From contig CP101406.1 of the NCBI GenBank assembly GCA_024758765.1, positions 186,001 through 250,000 of the forward strand: a DNA stretch of 64,000 nt, read 5' to 3'. Source of the DNA: Mycobacterium sp. SVM_VP21 (GTDB lineage Bacteria > Actinomycetota > Actinomycetes > Mycobacteriales > Mycobacteriaceae). Positions 33,045-41,416 of this stretch are shown here, piece after piece (positions within the stretch are counted from its first letter, which is position 1; each line of letters begins with the position of its first letter). The notes under the pieces are model-generated. The model searched no databases, was not told the origin of the DNA, and saw nothing but the letters and a program-made list of their open reading frames with translations. The translations under genes were made by a program, and so were the position numbers.

Positions 33045-34025
33045 TCATCCTCCTGCAGGGTGTTTGGGCATTACGGTCGGCTGATCGCCGTAGCGTGGTT
33101 GCGTGCTGGCGTGCTGCTCACGGCTGCGGTCGCTGATGTTCGGCAGCGGCAACGGCACCGCAGTCGGCGCCGGCCGTACAGCAGCAGCGGACGGTGGTAT
33201 GAAAGCTGGCATTTTTTCGGCCGGTTCGGCGTGCGCCCAGTTCGGCGGCACCGTCAGGGCGCCGATACGTGAACCGGCCCCGACGCGCGCCGAGACCGCG
33301 GTGCTGGTGCTCGGCGTCGGCGCGATGGCCGGGGGCGTCTCGATGATGTTGCGCACCCGATTCAGCACGTCCGGGACGGCTGCGACGCTGCTGGCCGCCC
33401 ACAACCCGGTCATCAGCGCGAGCACGCTGGTCGGCAGCTCATACGGGCCGGACGACAGCAGCGATTGAAAGGTCTCGTCAAGCCACGCGCTCGGGTCGGT
33501 CGCGGTCCCGGCGCCGATCTGCTGGCCGACGCCCGGGACCTGCAGCTGGCCGGTCGCTGCGGTCGACGCCGCCGCGTAGGCGTGCATGGCGGCGATGTCC
33601 TGCGCCCACATCTGTTCGTATGCGGACTCGAGCAGCGCGATCGCCGTGGAGAACTGACCGAGTGCGTTGAGTTCGATCAGCGTGGCGCACAGCTGCCGGT
33701 TGGCGGCGATGTGTGCCGGGCTGGCAACCGCGGCGTGCGCCTGCGTGAACGCGGTCGCCGCGGCGGCCGCTGCGTGGCCGGTGGTGGCCGCGGAGTCGGC
33801 GAGCGCCGTCAACAGTGCCGTGTAACTGCTGGCGGTCGCCCGCATCGACAACGCGGCCGTACCGAGCCATGGAACACCGGCCGTCATGGCGGTCACGGCC
33901 TGCGCGGCGGCGTGCAGCTCGGCGGCGAGCTGCTGCCACGCCAGCGCGGCCTGCGTCAATGACACCGCGCCGGGGCCGGCGTAGATCGCCGCCGATGTCA
34001 CCTCGGGTGGCGCGTACAGGCTCAC
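33045..34025 (-). CDS. PPE-family protein (PPE-SVP type) in the phage lysis module
   Basis: 326-aa protein with a full PPE domain (about residues 1-175): APPEVTSAAIYAGPG at the start, AWQQLAAELHAAAQAV, VPWLGTAALSMRAT, IAANRQLCATLIELNALGQ, and YEQMWAQDIAAMHAYA. Residues 255-272 (RIGALTVPPNWA) match the GxxSVPxxW motif of the PPE-SVP subfamily. PPE proteins are mycobacterial ESX (type VII) substrates, normally paired with a PE protein; no PE gene is nearby. The gene is spliced tightly into the late operon: 9 bp after the cysteine-peptidase gene, and its final Gly-Gly codons supply the lysin ribosome binding site. Function in the phage is unknown. Confidence 0.9.
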   Translation of the reverse strand: MSLYAPPEVTSAAIYAGPGAVSLTQAALAWQQLAAELHAAAQAVTAMTAGVPWLGTAALSMRATASSYTALLTALADSAATTGHAAAAAATAFTQAHAAVASPAHIAANRQLCATLIELNALGQFSTAIALLESAYEQMWAQDIAAMHAYAAASTAATGQLQVPGVGQQIGAGTATDPSAWLDETFQSLLSSGPYELPTSVLALMTGLWAASSVAAVPDVLNRVRNIIETPPAIAPTPSTSTAVSARVGAGSRIGALTVPPNWAHAEPAEKMPAFIPPSAAAVRPAPTAVPLPLPNISDRSREQHASTQPRYGDQPTVMPKHPAGG

Positions 34026-34034
34026 CGCCGACGG

Positions 34035-34814
34035 TCAGTCGACACTCGTCAGTGCCTCGAGCTGTTCGCGCAGCTTCTCGACGTCGATGCCGGTGGCGGT
34101 CGCGGCGCCGGTGCGGAACTTCTCGACCGTCAGGTAGGCGTACGCCTCGTCGGATGCCTGCTCGTAGCCGGCTTGGGTGATCTCGACGAGTCCGCCCCAC
34201 GACACCAGAACGGCGTTGCCGTCACGGAACGCCACACACGGCACGTAGTGGCCGCCGGCCGGCTGCGGGCGTGCCACGGCGTCCCAGGTGCGCGGGAACT
34301 GCTGCATCCACTGCCGCGGCATCTGCAGCCCGAGTCCGACGCCGTCGAAATAGTAGGCGGCGTACCGCAATTGCTCCCAGTTGCCGGGGTCCAGGGCCAC
34401 GTAGGCGCCGATCGGGTGCCGCCGTCCGGCGGCGTCGAGCAGGCCCGCGCTGCGGCGTTTCGCCAGTGCGGCGGCGACGTCGGTGCCGTTGTCGGTCGGG
34501 TTCTCCCCCGTCGCGGGGTCGACGGCCGCGTTGGGGTCGTAGCCGGTGATCTCGCTGTAGTTGGCGATCGCCGCGGCCGTGTCGACTGGCACGCTGCGGC
34601 CGGCCTCGGCGTTCCACAGCATGACCTCGTGGAGTGCGCCGGCCTCGTAGCAGTCGCCGACGCGGTCGTTGCCCAACATGCCCCAGTCCCAGCCGATGAG
34701 CCGTTCGTGGCCGAAGTCGGCGGGCGGCTCGTCGAGTTCCGTGGTGTCGGCGAAGTCCGCGAACCGTAGCTTGACGGCGCCGGGACGGGCAGGCTGCTTT
34801 CCGAGTTTCATCAC
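34035..34814 (-). CDS. Papain-like (C39-type) cysteine peptidase homologue
   Basis: 259-aa protein. LGNDRVGDCYEAGALHEVML has the GNDxxGDC form with a catalytic-type Cys. GGHYVPCVAFRDGN supplies the His, and LVSWGGLVEIT the likely Asn/Asp-Trp region. This pattern is seen in phage proteins related to papain-fold peptidases. It may act as a second peptidoglycan hydrolase or process the tail. There is no signal peptide. It starts at GTG 34814 (AAAGGAG 8 bases upstream) or the ATG next to it. It lies directly before the PPE gene. Confidence 0.6.
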   Translation of the reverse strand: MMKLGKQPARPGAVKLRFADFADTTELDEPPADFGHERLIGWDWGMLGNDRVGDCYEAGALHEVMLWNAEAGRSVPVDTAAAIANYSEITGYDPNAAVDPATGENPTDNGTDVAAALAKRRSAGLLDAAGRRHPIGAYVALDPGNWEQLRYAAYYFDGVGLGLQMPRQWMQQFPRTWDAVARPQPAGGHYVPCVAFRDGNAVLVSWGGLVEITQAGYEQASDEAYAYLTVEKFRTGAATATGIDVEKLREQLEALTSVD

Positions 34815-34827
34815 AGCTAGAACTCCT

Positions 34828-35268
34828 TTACGGGTGGCTGATGGTCAGGACGCCGGTCGCCGCCCAGGTGATCTGAAATGTGCCGTTGGTGTCGGATTCG
34901 GCGCCACCGAAGTCGATGACCGTCACGATCGGGTTTTCCGCTGCGCTTCCCGGTGTGGTGTCGACGACCGCAGCTTTGTAGGCGGTGATGGTCGAGTCAT
35001 CCCAGACGGGGGGATCGGCCTTGAGCGTCAACGTCTTCGACGCGTAGGTGACCGACACGCCGGTGAGCGCCTGTCCGCCGGCGGTGTAGCCTCCTGCCGC
35101 GGCGCCGCTGATCTCGTTGGCTCCCAGGTCCGACTGGTAGCGGTGAGCGTCGGAAAACGTGTAGCCGCTGCCGAGCAGGATGACCTTCAGTGTGTCGCTG
35201 TTGAGGTTGATCTCCTTGTTGACGAGCGACAGCAGGAGTCCGCCGGGAACGGTGTTCGTGATGGTCAT
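34828..35268 (-). CDS. Conserved beta-rich phage virion-associated protein
   Basis: 146-aa protein starting at ATG 35268 with AAAGGA upstream; the longer open frame above it is not conserved. The form LLSLVNKEINLNSDTLKVIL, YTAGGQALTGVSVTYAS, then VIDFGGAESDTNGTFQITW, is seen in many actinobacteriophages beside tail or head fibre genes. No catalytic residues are apparent. A role as an accessory fibre or decoration protein is inferred. Confidence 0.65.
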   Translation of the reverse strand: MTITNTVPGGLLLSLVNKEINLNSDTLKVILLGSGYTFSDAHRYQSDLGANEISGAAAGGYTAGGQALTGVSVTYASKTLTLKADPPVWDDSTITAYKAAVVDTTPGSAAENPIVTVIDFGGAESDTNGTFQITWAATGVLTISHP

Positions 35269-35353
35269 ATCGGTTGCGTCCTTTCGGGACTGGTTGGGGA
35301 TGATTGCCATACGTATGGGTGATCGCGCCGCGATCAGTGCGCATGGAGTGGCG

Positions 35354-37444
35354 TCATTGAGATGGGTTGTATCGAGCGACAATCCAGACGGACCCGCGCG
35401 CGCCGTCGCCCGCGCCAGCGAATCCGGATGCCTCTCCGGCACCTCCACCACCGGGTGCATTACCGTCTTTGCCGCCAGAGTTTTGGGCAGCGCCGCCGGT
35501 GTACGTGACCCCGTTGTAGGTGCGGTTGCCCGGCGATTTCCCGGGCACGGAATTTCCGGCAGATGCGCCAGCCGCGCCACCGCTTGCATACAAGGCTGTA
35601 CCGACGGATGAGGTCCCACCGGCGGACCCGGCACTCCCCCCCGCGCCGACGGTCACCGTGATTGACGCGCCCGGAATTGCCTGGATTGTTGTTGTGTTCC
35701 ATGCGCCGCCCGATCCGCCGGAGCCGGGCGTGAACAGTGAGTAGCTACCGCCTCCACCACCGCCACCAACGGCGATAATGTCCAGGTAATCGACCCCGTT
35801 GCGCCACCAGGACGGCGGTGTGTATTTGCCGGACGCGGTGAACGTTGTCGATTCTGGTGCGTAATTCGATTGAACGTGCACGCTGGGGGCCGGCGCGGAT
35901 ACCGCGATCGTGACGGTCGGCACCGCGATCGTGTTGTCGATGACATTGAACGTGTAGATCGTCGGCGCGTCGGATGTGACGGTGACTGCGGCGGTTGGCA
36001 CTGTCGGTGCAGTGATCGTCGCGACCACTGGCGCCGGCGCGGCGACCTCGACGGTTGCGGTCGGTACCGCGGCCACGGCCGAGCCGGTGACCGCGGCTGG
36101 GGTCGGCGCGGCGACCTCGACGGTCGCGGTCGGTACCGCGGCCACGGCCGAGCCAGTGACCGCGGCTGGCACTGGTGCTGCGACCTCGATGGTGGCCGCC
36201 GGCACTTCGGCGGCGGCGCTGTACGAGATGTATACCGTTGGCGCGGGTGCATCGACGGTGACCGTCGCGGTCGGCGCTGCGATAACCGCTGTTCCCGATG
36301 CTGCCGGGGGCACTGCGGTGACGGTGACGGCCGCGGTCGGCACGATCGCGTTGGCTGAACCGGTGCCCGTCGGGATCGGGGTCGTGAGCGTGATCACTGC
36401 CGTCGGCACGACGATCGCGGTCAGTGCCTCGACAGTGGGGCCCGGCGCGGCGATGTCGACCTCGGCGGTCGGTGTCTCGACATCTGCCGAACCACTGACT
36501 GTCGGGGCCGGTGCGGCGGTCTCGATCGCAGCGGTCGGCACCGTGCCGACGACCGCGGTGCCGCTGGCTACCGGCGACGACGCCGTTACCTCGACGATCG
36601 CGGTCGGCGGGTACAGCACAACGCCCTGCGTGAATCCGACGTCGCCGCCCTCGATGACGATCACAGCGGTCGGAACCTCGAGGTCGGCCGAGCCACTGAC
36701 CGTCGGCGCGTCCGTGGCGATCATGGCCTCGGCGGTCGGGACGATGACCGCGGTGATCGCGGCAATCGTTGGTGCTGCCGCGGCGACCTCGAGGACTGCG
36801 GTCGGTACTGCGGCCAGCGCCGAGCCGGTGATAGCAGTCGGCGCAGGCGCGGACACGCTCACGGTCGCTGTCGGGACGGCCGCCGCGGTGACAGTGTCGA
36901 CAGTCGGGGCCGGCGCCCACACGGTGAGATCGGCGGTCGGAATCATCGCGTCGGCCGAGGCCGCCACCGCTGGCGCTGGCGCGTCGACAGCGACCATGGC
37001 GGCCGGTACCTCGGCGGCGACGCCGACGACCACAGCCGGAACTGGCGCGGAAACCACGACCACCGCAGTCGGCACCGGCAATGCCGTGGATCGGTCGACC
37101 GCCGGTGCCGGCGCTCCCACCATCAGCTCGGCCGTCGGCACCGCGACGTTGACGCTCAGGCTGCCGTATGGGCCGCACACCTCGATGGTTCGAGAGCGGC
37201 CGGCCACGACGGCGACCCGGTCGGTGTTTTCCACGGCGGCCATGCGTTGCCGCGGGGCCTCGAGTTCAAGAACGCGGGTGTCGCCCGGTACCGCGGCGTC
37301 GCGCGCCGTGGCGAGCAGGGCGGCGACGTAGCGTTTACGTGGCTCGTCGACGGCCAGTGCACGCTCGAACGTGGCGACCGTGGCCGAGCGATCAGTAGGC
37401 GTCGGGACGGTGACGATGCGCGGCCGGGTCGCGCAGCAGGTCAT
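35354..37444 (-). CDS. Repeat-rich tail fibre with glycine-rich tip
   Basis: 696-aa minor tail/fibre protein in three parts. A head region (1-95) is followed by about 19 imperfect repeats of 21-24 residues (95-520), each beginning VPTAxVxV and continuing APAPxV, probably an extended beta-fibre. The C-terminal glycine-rich domain (about 525-696) has TFTASGKYTPPSWWRNGVDY, IAVGGGGGGGS, and repeated SGG/GGAG, the type found at receptor-contacting tips of phage fibres. Neighbouring repeats are almost identical at DNA level. The start overlaps the stop of the adaptor gene (ATGA). Confidence 0.8.
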   Translation of the reverse strand: MTCCATRPRIVTVPTPTDRSATVATFERALAVDEPRKRYVAALLATARDAAVPGDTRVLELEAPRQRMAAVENTDRVAVVAGRSRTIEVCGPYGSLSVNVAVPTAELMVGAPAPAVDRSTALPVPTAVVVVSAPVPAVVVGVAAEVPAAMVAVDAPAPAVAASADAMIPTADLTVWAPAPTVDTVTAAAVPTATVSVSAPAPTAITGSALAAVPTAVLEVAAAAPTIAAITAVIVPTAEAMIATDAPTVSGSADLEVPTAVIVIEGGDVGFTQGVVLYPPTAIVEVTASSPVASGTAVVGTVPTAAIETAAPAPTVSGSADVETPTAEVDIAAPGPTVEALTAIVVPTAVITLTTPIPTGTGSANAIVPTAAVTVTAVPPAASGTAVIAAPTATVTVDAPAPTVYISYSAAAEVPAATIEVAAPVPAAVTGSAVAAVPTATVEVAAPTPAAVTGSAVAAVPTATVEVAAPAPVVATITAPTVPTAAVTVTSDAPTIYTFNVIDNTIAVPTVTIAVSAPAPSVHVQSNYAPESTTFTASGKYTPPSWWRNGVDYLDIIAVGGGGGGGSYSLFTPGSGGSGGAWNTTTIQAIPGASITVTVGAGGSAGSAGGTSSVGTALYASGGAAGASAGNSVPGKSPGNRTYNGVTYTGGAAQNSGGKDGNAPGGGGAGEASGFAGAGDGARGSVWIVARYNPSQ
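36042..36179 (-). repeat. Two near-identical 69-bp tandem repeats in the fibre gene
   Basis: Units starting at 36042 and 36111 differ at only a few positions and encode 23-aa units built on VPTATVEVAAP and AAVTGSAVAA. Period 69 keeps the reading frame. Neighbouring units have diverged more, which suggests recent duplication within an older repeat array. This could let fibre length vary by slippage or recombination. Confidence 0.75.
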
Positions 37445-38064
37445 GGCACGTATTGCTCTTGGATCGAAATCTGCAGGGAAATCGACGCCTGTCGACCGGC
37501 CGCGGTGGTGATGTGGTTCGTGACGTCGTAGACCACGCCGACGCTGCCGCCTTGCACGAACGCGGTCGCGGTGGTGTCGGTGAATGCGGGCTCAGGTTCC
37601 GCGGCGATGGTCACACCGAGCGCCGCGGTGTTGACCATCGGGGGCGCTGCCGATGCCGTGGGCGCCCTGCCGTCGTCGGTGAAGGTGGTTGCCGATGCCG
37701 GCAGCGGACCCATCCGATACTGGAACGTCGTCGGCGTCGCCCCGGCGTAGACGTAGATGCCCGTCGCGTTCGGCACCGCGGGCCATTCAAGCTGCGCGAG
37801 CCCGTTAGCTGCCGTGAATGTCGCCGAAACGACGTTCGACGGGGTCGTTTCGCCGTGGTCGTCGATAGCCGTGATGCACCAGCACCGCGTACCCGACGCC
37901 AGTTCACCGCCGGTGTTTGCGGTGCCGACCAGGGTGAGGTTTACCGGTGGCGTGACGTTCTCGACGGACCACGTAGACGATGCGATGGTGTCCCCGGTCG
38001 GGAGCCATTTTGTCCAATCAACGGTGTAATCGAGGATGTCGTTCGGGCCTTGAGTGAAAGTCAT
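37441..38064 (-). CDS. Fibre-tail adaptor protein with inserted FN3-like domain
   Basis: 207-aa protein. The N-terminal LDYTVDWTKWLPTGDTIASS and the C-terminal block TDTTATAFVQGGSVGVVYDV plus TNHITTAAGRQASISL are the two halves of the small phage fiber-tail adaptor family, normally joined in about 100 aa. Here a fibronectin III-like domain of about 100 residues (TLVGTANTGGELASG to PASATTFTDDG) lies between them. It links the fibre to the tail tip. It overlaps the fibre start by 4 bases. Confidence 0.7.
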   Translation of the reverse strand: MTFTQGPNDILDYTVDWTKWLPTGDTIASSTWSVENVTPPVNLTLVGTANTGGELASGTRCWCITAIDDHGETTPSNVVSATFTAANGLAQLEWPAVPNATGIYVYAGATPTTFQYRMGPLPASATTFTDDGRAPTASAAPPMVNTAALGVTIAAEPEPAFTDTTATAFVQGGSVGVVYDVTNHITTAAGRQASISLQISIQEQYVP

Positions 38065-38096
38065 ACGTTGGCCTTTGGCTCGTTAATGATGTTGTG

Positions 38097-40541
38097 CTAC
38101 AACAGGCTTCGGTTCATCAGCCCAAGCTTCATCCACGACGTCCCGTTACTGTTACCGACAAACGTCCAGGTCGCGGCGGTCGTCATGTTCGTCGCGACCC
38201 ATGTCACAGTCGCGCCGGGGTCGAGATTGAGCACCGAATGAATCGACACACCAGCCTGATTCGCCAACGCGACGGCATACCCGATCAGCTCAGAGACGCC
38301 GTTTACGACGGCCTCGAACATGAAACAGTTCGGCGAGGTGATCACCGTGCCGAAGTTCACGCCGACCTCGAGCATGTAGGTTCCGGCGAGGCTCGCGGTC
38401 AGCGTGTTGCCGTTGCTGAATGTGATGTCATCCGTCAGCTTTACCGTCGTGTCGTAGGAATTCGCCGGGATCGTCGACGCGCCGAGCGCCACACTGACCG
38501 CGGTGGTGTTCTCACGGCTGACATGGGCGAAGCTCCCCACCGTCTCGGTTGGCGGCTCGAGCAGAATCTCGACCGCCATCCACTCGTTACCGGCCCCCGA
38601 CGCCGCGGTCGCACTGAACGCGGTATTTGTGCCGACGGGAATGGCATCACCAAGCGCGACCGCGGTTCCTGTCGAGCCCGTCGCGAACACATCCGATAGC
38701 CGCTGCGTCACGCCCGTCAGGCCGCTGATTTTCGCGGCGGTCGTCGACGCTGCGGTGTTGCCCCAGTAGACGACCGCCAGCGCACGCGGATTGTTCGGCT
38801 GCGACGGGAACGACAACGGCATCGACGTGCCGGCCGCGCCGGACCCGTGCGCGGTGGTGATACCGACGGTGTTGACGTTGCGGTAAGACACCGACGCGCA
38901 CACGAAGCCAGGGCCGGTGTTCGGGTAGATGACGTTGGACGTCACCGCCACCGTGTAGGTTCCCGGCTCGATCAGCGCGCCGAGCATGGTCAACACGTTG
39001 GTGTCATCGCTGAACGTGATCTGCGGCAATAGGAACTGTTGACCGTCCGACTGCCGCGTCGCTACCCCGATGAACGACGGTGTCGCTGGCGACATCGGGC
39101 CTGGATAGTAGATCGGGACCAGCAGGTAGTTGCCGGGCGGCACCGGTGGCGACGCGGCCGGGTTGCCGGCTCCGATAACGTGCGTCCACGAGACGGTCGT
39201 GCCGTTCTGCGTGACGCTGTACGGCCCCGACGCGGCACCAGCACCGACCGCGTCGAACGTGACGGCCGCCGGGTTACCGCTCGCGGGGTTGACTTTGATG
39301 TTGTTCTGCGGGATGGCCGCCAGATTCGCGACCACCTGCGACAGCGGTGTGCCGGTGGCGTTGCCGCCGTTCACGGCATTGTTGATGCTGTCGATAACGC
39401 CCTGAGCGTTGGTGTTGGCGGTCGCAGCCTTGTCGACGGCGGTTGCGGCGTTGTCAGCGATCGTCGGGACACCGGACGCGTTGGCTTCGCCGGGCGTCGT
39501 CAGGTCCGGCACCGTCGCGACCGACAGGCGCGTCGAGGTCGCTGGGTTCGGGACGGTCGACGCGCCGGGGTTGAACAGGTTCGTGAAGAACGACGACAGG
39601 CCGTCGATGACGGGGTCGACGCCGGCCTCGATGTTGGCGACCGTCTGCGGGTCGGCGCCGAAGAACGATCCGACGCCGTTGATCAGGTTGTTCGCCGCGG
39701 TGGTGACCGTGTTGGCGGTGTTCTGCGCGCCGGTCGCTACGTCGTGCGCCGAGTTCGCGGTGTCAGCGGCAGCCGTGGCCGTCCCGGCCGCTGTCGCAGC
39801 GTTCGCCACCGCGCCCGCCACATCGTCACCCAAGCTCGCGTTACCCGACGTCGACGAGACCACCGAATGCGGGATCTGCGACGGCGCATTGACTGTCACG
39901 GTTGCGCCCGGCCCGATCATGTCGACCGCCAACTGCTGCACATCCGGGCCGATCTCATCCCAGCCGCGACCATCAGCGAAAACCACATCGTTGAACAGGT
40001 TCTGCAGATCGACGTGGATGTTGTCGTAGCTCGACGGGAGCGCCGAGTGCTGAATGTTCGACGTGTTGGTGCCGACGATCGCGTCGGGGCCGAACAGGTC
40101 CGTGATGAACGTCTGCAGCGCCACGCCGAAGTCAGCGCCTTTGCCGGTCGTGCTGAGGCCCATCGCGGCCAGGCCGTCGTTGATGAGCGTCGTCAGGTCA
40201 GCACTGGCCTTTTCCGCTGCGGTTTGGGCTGTGTCCGCCGCGGTCTGTGCATCACCGGCCGCCGTCTGCGCATTGTTGGCAGTGGTTTGGGCGCCCTCAG
40301 CCGCAGCAAGCGCCGCCTGCGCTTTCTGCTCCATCTCCTCGCCGTATTGCTGCAGAAACGCAAAGGGCTTCATGCCGAGTACATCGACGCTGGCGAGCGC
40401 GAACGCCACCTGCGCGAGCACCTCGTCGACGATCGCCTCACCGAACGCCTCCGTCTGGGCTGCCGAGAACGCCGGCGCCAGTGACGACCGCTGTCGATGC
40501 ACCGACGGGTTCGGGGTCGTCGCCGCCGGATACTGGCTCAC
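38097..40541 (-). CDS. Large minor tail protein with coiled coil and jelly-roll end
   Basis: Starts at GTG 40541, overlapping the previous stop (GTGA), which gives 814 aa. Residues about 75-115 are an Ala/Gln/Thr-rich heptad helix (AQTTANNAQTAAGDAQTAAD). A low-complexity Ala/Thr region with further helices follows to about 330. The C-terminal 140 aa (AGTYMLEVGVNFG, MFEAVVNGVSEL, ATVTWVATNM) resemble a C1q/TNF-like beta-sandwich, often a host-contact domain. It is probably part of the baseplate or central fibre. Confidence 0.7.
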   Translation of the reverse strand: MSQYPAATTPNPSVHRQRSSLAPAFSAAQTEAFGEAIVDEVLAQVAFALASVDVLGMKPFAFLQQYGEEMEQKAQAALAAAEGAQTTANNAQTAAGDAQTAADTAQTAAEKASADLTTLINDGLAAMGLSTTGKGADFGVALQTFITDLFGPDAIVGTNTSNIQHSALPSSYDNIHVDLQNLFNDVVFADGRGWDEIGPDVQQLAVDMIGPGATVTVNAPSQIPHSVVSSTSGNASLGDDVAGAVANAATAAGTATAAADTANSAHDVATGAQNTANTVTTAANNLINGVGSFFGADPQTVANIEAGVDPVIDGLSSFFTNLFNPGASTVPNPATSTRLSVATVPDLTTPGEANASGVPTIADNAATAVDKAATANTNAQGVIDSINNAVNGGNATGTPLSQVVANLAAIPQNNIKVNPASGNPAAVTFDAVGAGAASGPYSVTQNGTTVSWTHVIGAGNPAASPPVPPGNYLLVPIYYPGPMSPATPSFIGVATRQSDGQQFLLPQITFSDDTNVLTMLGALIEPGTYTVAVTSNVIYPNTGPGFVCASVSYRNVNTVGITTAHGSGAAGTSMPLSFPSQPNNPRALAVVYWGNTAASTTAAKISGLTGVTQRLSDVFATGSTGTAVALGDAIPVGTNTAFSATAASGAGNEWMAVEILLEPPTETVGSFAHVSRENTTAVSVALGASTIPANSYDTTVKLTDDITFSNGNTLTASLAGTYMLEVGVNFGTVITSPNCFMFEAVVNGVSELIGYAVALANQAGVSIHSVLNLDPGATVTWVATNMTTAATWTFVGNSNGTSWMKLGLMNRSLL

Positions 40542-41413
40542 AATGCCGGCTGCTGGTTGACGGTGAACGATGTCTGCGACGCGACCGTCGACCATGTGTC
40601 ATTAGTCGGGTTCGACTGCGTGGCAACGAAGTAGATCGTCGCGGTCTGGCCGGCCTTGACGCGGGCTGGCGTCGAGGGGGTCGGCAGCTCCGGAATCAGG
40701 GTGATCGCGACCTGGGCTTGTCCGCCGATCGCCCAGCCGACACCGACCTGTGGTCCGGTCGGCGAATTCAGGTTCGCGGTCAGCGTGATCAGCGTGTTCT
40801 GCGTGCCGGAGATGACGCACTGCCCGTGAGGCTGCGGGTAGTAGTCGAACGCCGCGGCCGGGACCGCGATCTCAGCGAGCGTGCGCGACGCCTGCGCGGA
40901 TGCCGGCGTCGAGATCGGCTGACCGGTAAAAATGTCGGTGATGAGCTGCGGAACGTAGTCGAACACGTTCGTCGCCTCATTCCAGGCCAACGTCCAACCG
41001 TTAGCTTGCGGGACGCCATTAACGTCGGGTGCGTCAGTGATGTTGTTGCCGGGCCCGGCCGCGCCCGGCTGACCCTCGTTGAGGTAGATCACCACGTCAT
41101 AGACGGCCGGAATGCCGGGACCGCCGGGACTAACCAAGCTGAACTGCCCTTGCGGCGACGGCGGCGTCTGACCGTACGGAATCGGGATGACATCCAGCTT
41201 GCGGAACATCGGCGATGGGCCGGGCTTCCCCTCGGCGAGCCCCGGCATATTGACCACGCCGCCGCCGGGGCCAAAAACACACACGGCCGTCTTCGTAACG
41301 CCGGGCTCGATGCCCGCCGGAAACAGGATGGTTCCGGTGAACGTCGCCGCGCCGGCGGGGTAGCCGGCGGGCGCCCAGTCCCATACACCAGTCATCTCGG
41401 GTGGTGAAGTCAC
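40538..41413 (-). CDS. Minor tail protein
   Basis: 291-aa protein starting at GTG 41413. It is rich in Gly, Pro and Thr; PGGPGIPAVYDVVIYLNEGQ suggests a short loop or collagen-like patch. The C-terminal half is strand-rich (QVAITLIPELPTPSTPARVKAGQTATIYFV). It sits between two tail genes and is coupled to the next by GTGA. The family was not recognised; position supports a baseplate role. Confidence 0.65.
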   Translation of the reverse strand: MTSPPEMTGVWDWAPAGYPAGAATFTGTILFPAGIEPGVTKTAVCVFGPGGGVVNMPGLAEGKPGPSPMFRKLDVIPIPYGQTPPSPQGQFSLVSPGGPGIPAVYDVVIYLNEGQPGAAGPGNNITDAPDVNGVPQANGWTLAWNEATNVFDYVPQLITDIFTGQPISTPASAQASRTLAEIAVPAAAFDYYPQPHGQCVISGTQNTLITLTANLNSPTGPQVGVGWAIGGQAQVAITLIPELPTPSTPARVKAGQTATIYFVATQSNPTNDTWSTVASQTSFTVNQQPAL

Positions 41414-41416
41414 GTT

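Noticed and set aside
33045..34025. PPE gene as host DNA left of the prophage
   Set aside because: It lies 4.8 kb inside the element, between a phage peptidase-like gene and the lysin, with gaps of 9 and 1 bp.
36042..37140. Repeats as a CRISPR array
   Set aside because: They lie in a coding frame with a period of 63-72 bp, without constant repeats and unique spacers.
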